A stretch of 64,000 nt of DNA from Polynucleobacter sp. SHI8 (lineage in GTDB: Bacteria; Pseudomonadota; Gammaproteobacteria; Burkholderiales; Burkholderiaceae): positions 1,302,001-1,366,000 of the forward strand of contig NZ_AP027204.1 in assembly GCF_027944005.1 (NCBI RefSeq), read 5' to 3'. Positions within the stretch are counted from its first letter, which is position 1. The number at the start of each line of letters is the position of its first letter. Made by a program: the position numbers and the translations under genes. This document shows, one piece after another, positions 61,723 through 64,000 of the stretch. Below the pieces are notes generated by a model that worked only from the letters and a program-made list of their open reading frames with translations, searched no databases and was not told the origin of the DNA.

Positions 61723-62589
61723 TTAACTTACCAATTTTTTCATTGCTCGCTCTAATAAAACTCCAAGCAAATGTTTTTTCATCTCCGCAGAATTAGTTAA
61801 ATCAGATAATGTTTGAATTTCTGCTTGAACACTATGTTGCGCTTGTGCAATCAAGGACGGATTTGATAAGTCACTGATTGATTGATTGTGTAAGACACTT
61901 TGAAGACCTTGGGCCAACAATGGAATTGAAGCGACTGAAAAATACACGAAACGACTTTGAGTAATTTTGTTTTGCTCTAAATACAAACTACATACCAAAC
62001 CCGTAACAGCATAATCGCCATGGCGACGAGATAATTCCTCAAAATAATGAACTCTCTTTGCTGAGGTTATAGTGAATTCTGAAGCAACCAATATCTCATC
62101 TGCCTGCAAAGCAGTTGTATATAAATCAAGGAAAAAATCCTTCGCTGCAACTTTACGTTGCCCTTTTGGACCAGCAATGACCATCATTGCATCCAGTGCT
62201 ACAGCACACGCCGGCCACTCAGCTGCAGGATCGCCCAAAACACACGAACCACCCCATGTCCCTAAATTACGAATCGCACGATGCGCAATATGTGGCACTG
62301 CCTCTGTCAGTAGTGGCAGTTGCTCTTGAATGATCTTTGAATGTTGTATTTCCGTATGAGTAGTCATCGCACCAATGCGAACTAGACTACCCTCGAATGT
62401 GATTCCTTTTAATTCTGCAATTCCTTGCAAATCAATCAAAATCTCGGGATTGGACAAACGCATATTTAAGCTGGGAAGTAAACTTTGACCTCCAGCAATT
62501 AATTTGGCATTGTCACCGTGATTAGCAAGAAGTGCTAAGGCCTCTTGAATCGAGTGAACTCTTTGATAATTAAATGCAGCTGCTTTCAC
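61723..62589 (-). CDS. FAD-binding subunit of the molybdenum hydroxylase (CoxM-like)
   Basis: A 288-residue FAD-binding domain protein with AGGQSLLPSLNMRL near residue 33 and HRAIRNLGTWGGSCVLGDPAAEWPA, the two FAD-contact motifs of the CoxM/KdhM family (TIGG replaced by TWGG). It passes electrons from the iron-sulfur subunit to an acceptor. It is the first gene of the M-S-L order, transcribed leftwards, and divergent from the VOC gene. Confidence 0.9.
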   Translation of the reverse strand: MKAAAFNYQRVHSIQEALALLANHGDNAKLIAGGQSLLPSLNMRLSNPEILIDLQGIAELKGITFEGSLVRIGAMTTHTEIQHSKIIQEQLPLLTEAVPHIAHRAIRNLGTWGGSCVLGDPAAEWPACAVALDAMMVIAGPKGQRKVAAKDFFLDLYTTALQADEILVASEFTITSAKRVHYFEELSRRHGDYAVTGLVCSLYLEQNKITQSRFVYFSVASIPLLAQGLQSVLHNQSISDLSNPSLIAQAQHSVQAEIQTLSDLTNSAEMKKHLLGVLLERAMKKLVS

Positions 62590-62725
62590 GCCTGCCTCCT
62601 ATTGTATAAGTAAATGTACTTTTATTAATATTTGAATTTTTATTTTACTCAATAATACTGCTATTATTTAACCATTGCAGATGAAAAATATCTTACAAAA
62701 ATAATTCGAATTCAAGGAGAAAATT

Positions 62726-63205
62726 ATGGGTGAATTAGCCATCAATCATGTAGCGATTCGTAGTCCAGATGCTGAAATGACGCGCGAATTTTTCATGAAA
62801 ACCTTGGATTTAGTTCCAGGACCTAGGCCCAACTTTCCGTTTCCTGGTTATTGGCTCTATAAATCAGACTCTGACCACTCAAGTTATCTCAATGCCGTAG
62901 TTCATATCGTAGGTATAGACCCTAATGATAAAGAAGGCTTAGTCCAATATTTGGGTGATCGTGAGCTTCCAGATCTTTATGGTACTGGTGCGATTGATCA
63001 CATAGCCTTCTTCGCAACTGGCTTGGAAAAGATGTTAGACCATTTATCAAGTCTAGGAATTCCTTGTCGTGAACGACTAGTGCCAACAATTGGACTCCAT
63101 CAGCTTTTCTTAGATGACCCTAATGGTATTGTTATCGAACTTAACTATCCAGCGCATGAGAGAACTGACTTAGATCTAAAAATTCAACAAACGGCAAAAG
63201 CTTAA
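62726..63205 (+). CDS. VOC (glyoxalase/dioxygenase) superfamily protein
   Basis: A 159-residue vicinal-oxygen-chelate protein with two beta-alpha-beta-beta-beta modules. Candidate metal ligands are the histidine in INHVAIRS (about residue 8), the histidine in IDHIAFFATG, that in GLHQLFLDDPNGIVIELNY and the glutamate in that segment. GGAG precedes the ATG. It is divergent from the Mo hydroxylase operon and 16 bases upstream of the FAD monooxygenase, so it may be a lyase, isomerase or dioxygenase on the pathway's product. Confidence 0.85.
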   Translation: MGELAINHVAIRSPDAEMTREFFMKTLDLVPGPRPNFPFPGYWLYKSDSDHSSYLNAVVHIVGIDPNDKEGLVQYLGDRELPDLYGTGAIDHIAFFATGLEKMLDHLSSLGIPCRERLVPTIGLHQLFLDDPNGIVIELNYPAHERTDLDLKIQQTAKA

Positions 63206-63221
63206 AGTTTCAAATCAAATT

Positions 63222-64000
63222 ATGGCAAAAATTATTATTGTTGGCGGATCACTTGGTGGTCTGCTTGTAGGAAATTTACTTGGTAGCAAAGGTCATGAGG
63301 TTGATATTTTAGAAAAAGTCCCTGGATCACTTGACGGTCGCGGCGCTGGTATTGTGCCCCACCCTATTCTGATTAAAGCTCTAGAAATGTGCGGTATTGC
63401 CATTGATCATAATCTTGGAGTTCCTGTAGAACGCCGAGTAACCTTGGATCAACAAGGAAATACGATTGCGGATATGGAACTACACCAAATCTTCACCTCT
63501 TGGGGTCGTCTTTACCATCTTCTGAAAGAAAATTTTCCGGAAAAAAACTATCACTCTGGTAAAAATGTCGTTTCTTTTGGTGAAAATAGCCAGGAAGTTA
63601 TGGTCCATTGTGATGATGGGTCTTCCTACAATGGTGAACTATTAATCGCCTCTGATGGACTTCGCTCAGTGATACGTGCCATCGTGGCTCCACAAATTAA
63701 ACCTGTCTATACAGGCTATGTTGCTTGGCGTGGTGTTTGTGAAGAAGCTGCCTTAAGTAAATACATGAAAGATACACTCTTTCCTTATTTTAGCTTTGGC
63801 CTACCTGAAGGGGAGCAAATGTTAGGCTACCCTGTTGCAGGGAACAATAATGATTTAAGTATTGGGCACCGTAAATATAACTTTGTTTGGTATCGTCAAG
63901 CACCGGAGGATACTGTTCTTAAAGAACTTCTGACAGATGCTGATGGTGTTTTCCACCCTCAGGGTATTTCACCTATACAAGTCAATTGGAAACATATTGC
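63222..64000 (+). CDS. FAD-dependent monooxygenase, 2,6-dihydroxypyridine 3-hydroxylase-like (partial, runs off right edge)
   Basis: About 259 residues are present. The opening VGGSLGGLLVGNLLGSKGHEV is the FAD GxGxxG region, LIASDGLRSVIR is the DG motif, and GYVAWRGV followed by FGLPEGEQMLGYPVAG and NFVWYRQA resembles DhpH-type pyridine-diol hydroxylases of the nicotine pathway. The exact substrate is not settled; other aromatic hydroxylases of the same family are possible. It lies directly downstream of the VOC gene and near the Mo hydroxylase, which fits a heteroaromatic pathway. Confidence 0.82.
   Translation, partial: MAKIIIVGGSLGGLLVGNLLGSKGHEVDILEKVPGSLDGRGAGIVPHPILIKALEMCGIAIDHNLGVPVERRVTLDQQGNTIADMELHQIFTSWGRLYHLLKENFPEKNYHSGKNVVSFGENSQEVMVHCDDGSSYNGELLIASDGLRSVIRAIVAPQIKPVYTGYVAWRGVCEEAALSKYMKDTLFPYFSFGLPEGEQMLGYPVAGNNNDLSIGHRKYNFVWYRQAPEDTVLKELLTDADGVFHPQGISPIQVNWKHI

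Noticed and set aside
58818..62589. Aerobic CO dehydrogenase (CoxMSL)
   Set aside because: Gene order fits, but the active-site loop is QYRGVGH rather than the CSFR-containing loop of form I CODH, and no cox accessory genes are seen.
1..64000. CRISPR arrays, rRNA, tRNA genes, complete insertion sequences or prophage
   Set aside because: No regularly spaced repeats, cloverleaf-like sequence, transposase or phage structural pattern was recognised by eye on either strand.

Overview
The window looks like a chromosome segment of a low-GC, compact betaproteobacterium of the order Burkholderiales, most likely a Polynucleobacter-type freshwater bacterium. This is inferred from gene order (asd-leuB-leuD-entericidin-leuC; gltA-sdhE-sdhBADC-gntR with mdh divergent), from DUF2863 next to yaaA, from AT-rich sequence, and from very tight packing in which convergent genes often overlap at their 3' ends. 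No rRNA, tRNA, CRISPR array, complete IS or phage module was recognised.

Region 1 (1-12080) is core metabolism: the start of asd, leucine biosynthesis (leuB, leuD, leuC, with a tiny lipoprotein gene between leuD and leuC), and a TCA-cycle block (gltA, sdhE, sdhB, sdhA, sdhD, sdhC) read leftwards. A GntR/UTRA regulator lies upstream, with mdh and a CitE-like lyase divergent from it. A 41-bp perfect palindrome lies just upstream of sdhC and is a good operator candidate.

Region 2 (12069-30843) is mixed housekeeping and degradation: DUF2863, yaaA, an acyl-CoA dehydrogenase, purU, rarA, a nitroreductase, a beta-ketoadipate end-pathway operon (pcaF-pcaJ-pcaI plus a fumarylpyruvate-hydrolase-like gene), a RodZ-like protein, an Fe-dependent alcohol dehydrogenase, a secreted nuclease, hydroxypyruvate isomerase, small lipoproteins, a zinc-ribbon/Smr protein, an AcuI-like reductase, dusA and an amidase. 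The 5' end of dusA is flanked by a 19-bp direct repeat. A decayed second dusA start lies about 0.7 kb away, the footprint of an element integrated in dusA and now reduced to one small membrane-protein gene.

Region 3 (30833-45574) looks like one catabolic regulon: an LLM flavin monooxygenase, a TetR regulator, a Gfo/Idh/MocA dehydrogenase, an alpha/beta hydrolase, a flavin reductase, a GlcG-like protein, a two-subunit molybdenum hydroxylase, a beta-hydroxyacid dehydrogenase, a complete branched-chain-type ABC importer and an ACMSD-like amidohydrolase. Six copies of an 18-bp dyad built on the half-site AATGATCAA lie 29-84 bases upstream of the six start codons of this block, suggesting that the TetR protein controls the whole set. 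The substrate is unknown; an aromatic or N-heteroaromatic acid is the best guess.

Region 4 (45627-64000) holds an orphan solute-binding protein paralogous to that of region 3, an alpha/beta-hydrolase homologue whose nucleophile serine is replaced by glycine, a second beta-hydroxyacid dehydrogenase with lysine-rich tails, a PIF1-like helicase, a DsbA/FrnE-like protein, a two-subunit Rieske oxygenase resembling salicylate 5-hydroxylase/anthranilate dioxygenase, a second complete Liv-type importer, a PaaH-like 3-hydroxyacyl-CoA dehydrogenase, a three-subunit molybdenum hydroxylase, a VOC protein and the start of an FAD monooxygenase resembling 2,6-dihydroxypyridine 3-hydroxylase. Together, regions 3 and 4 suggest uptake of aromatic or heteroaromatic acids, ring hydroxylation by Mo, flavin and Rieske enzymes, and flow through lower pathways (pcaFIJ, fumarylpyruvate hydrolase) into the TCA genes at the left.
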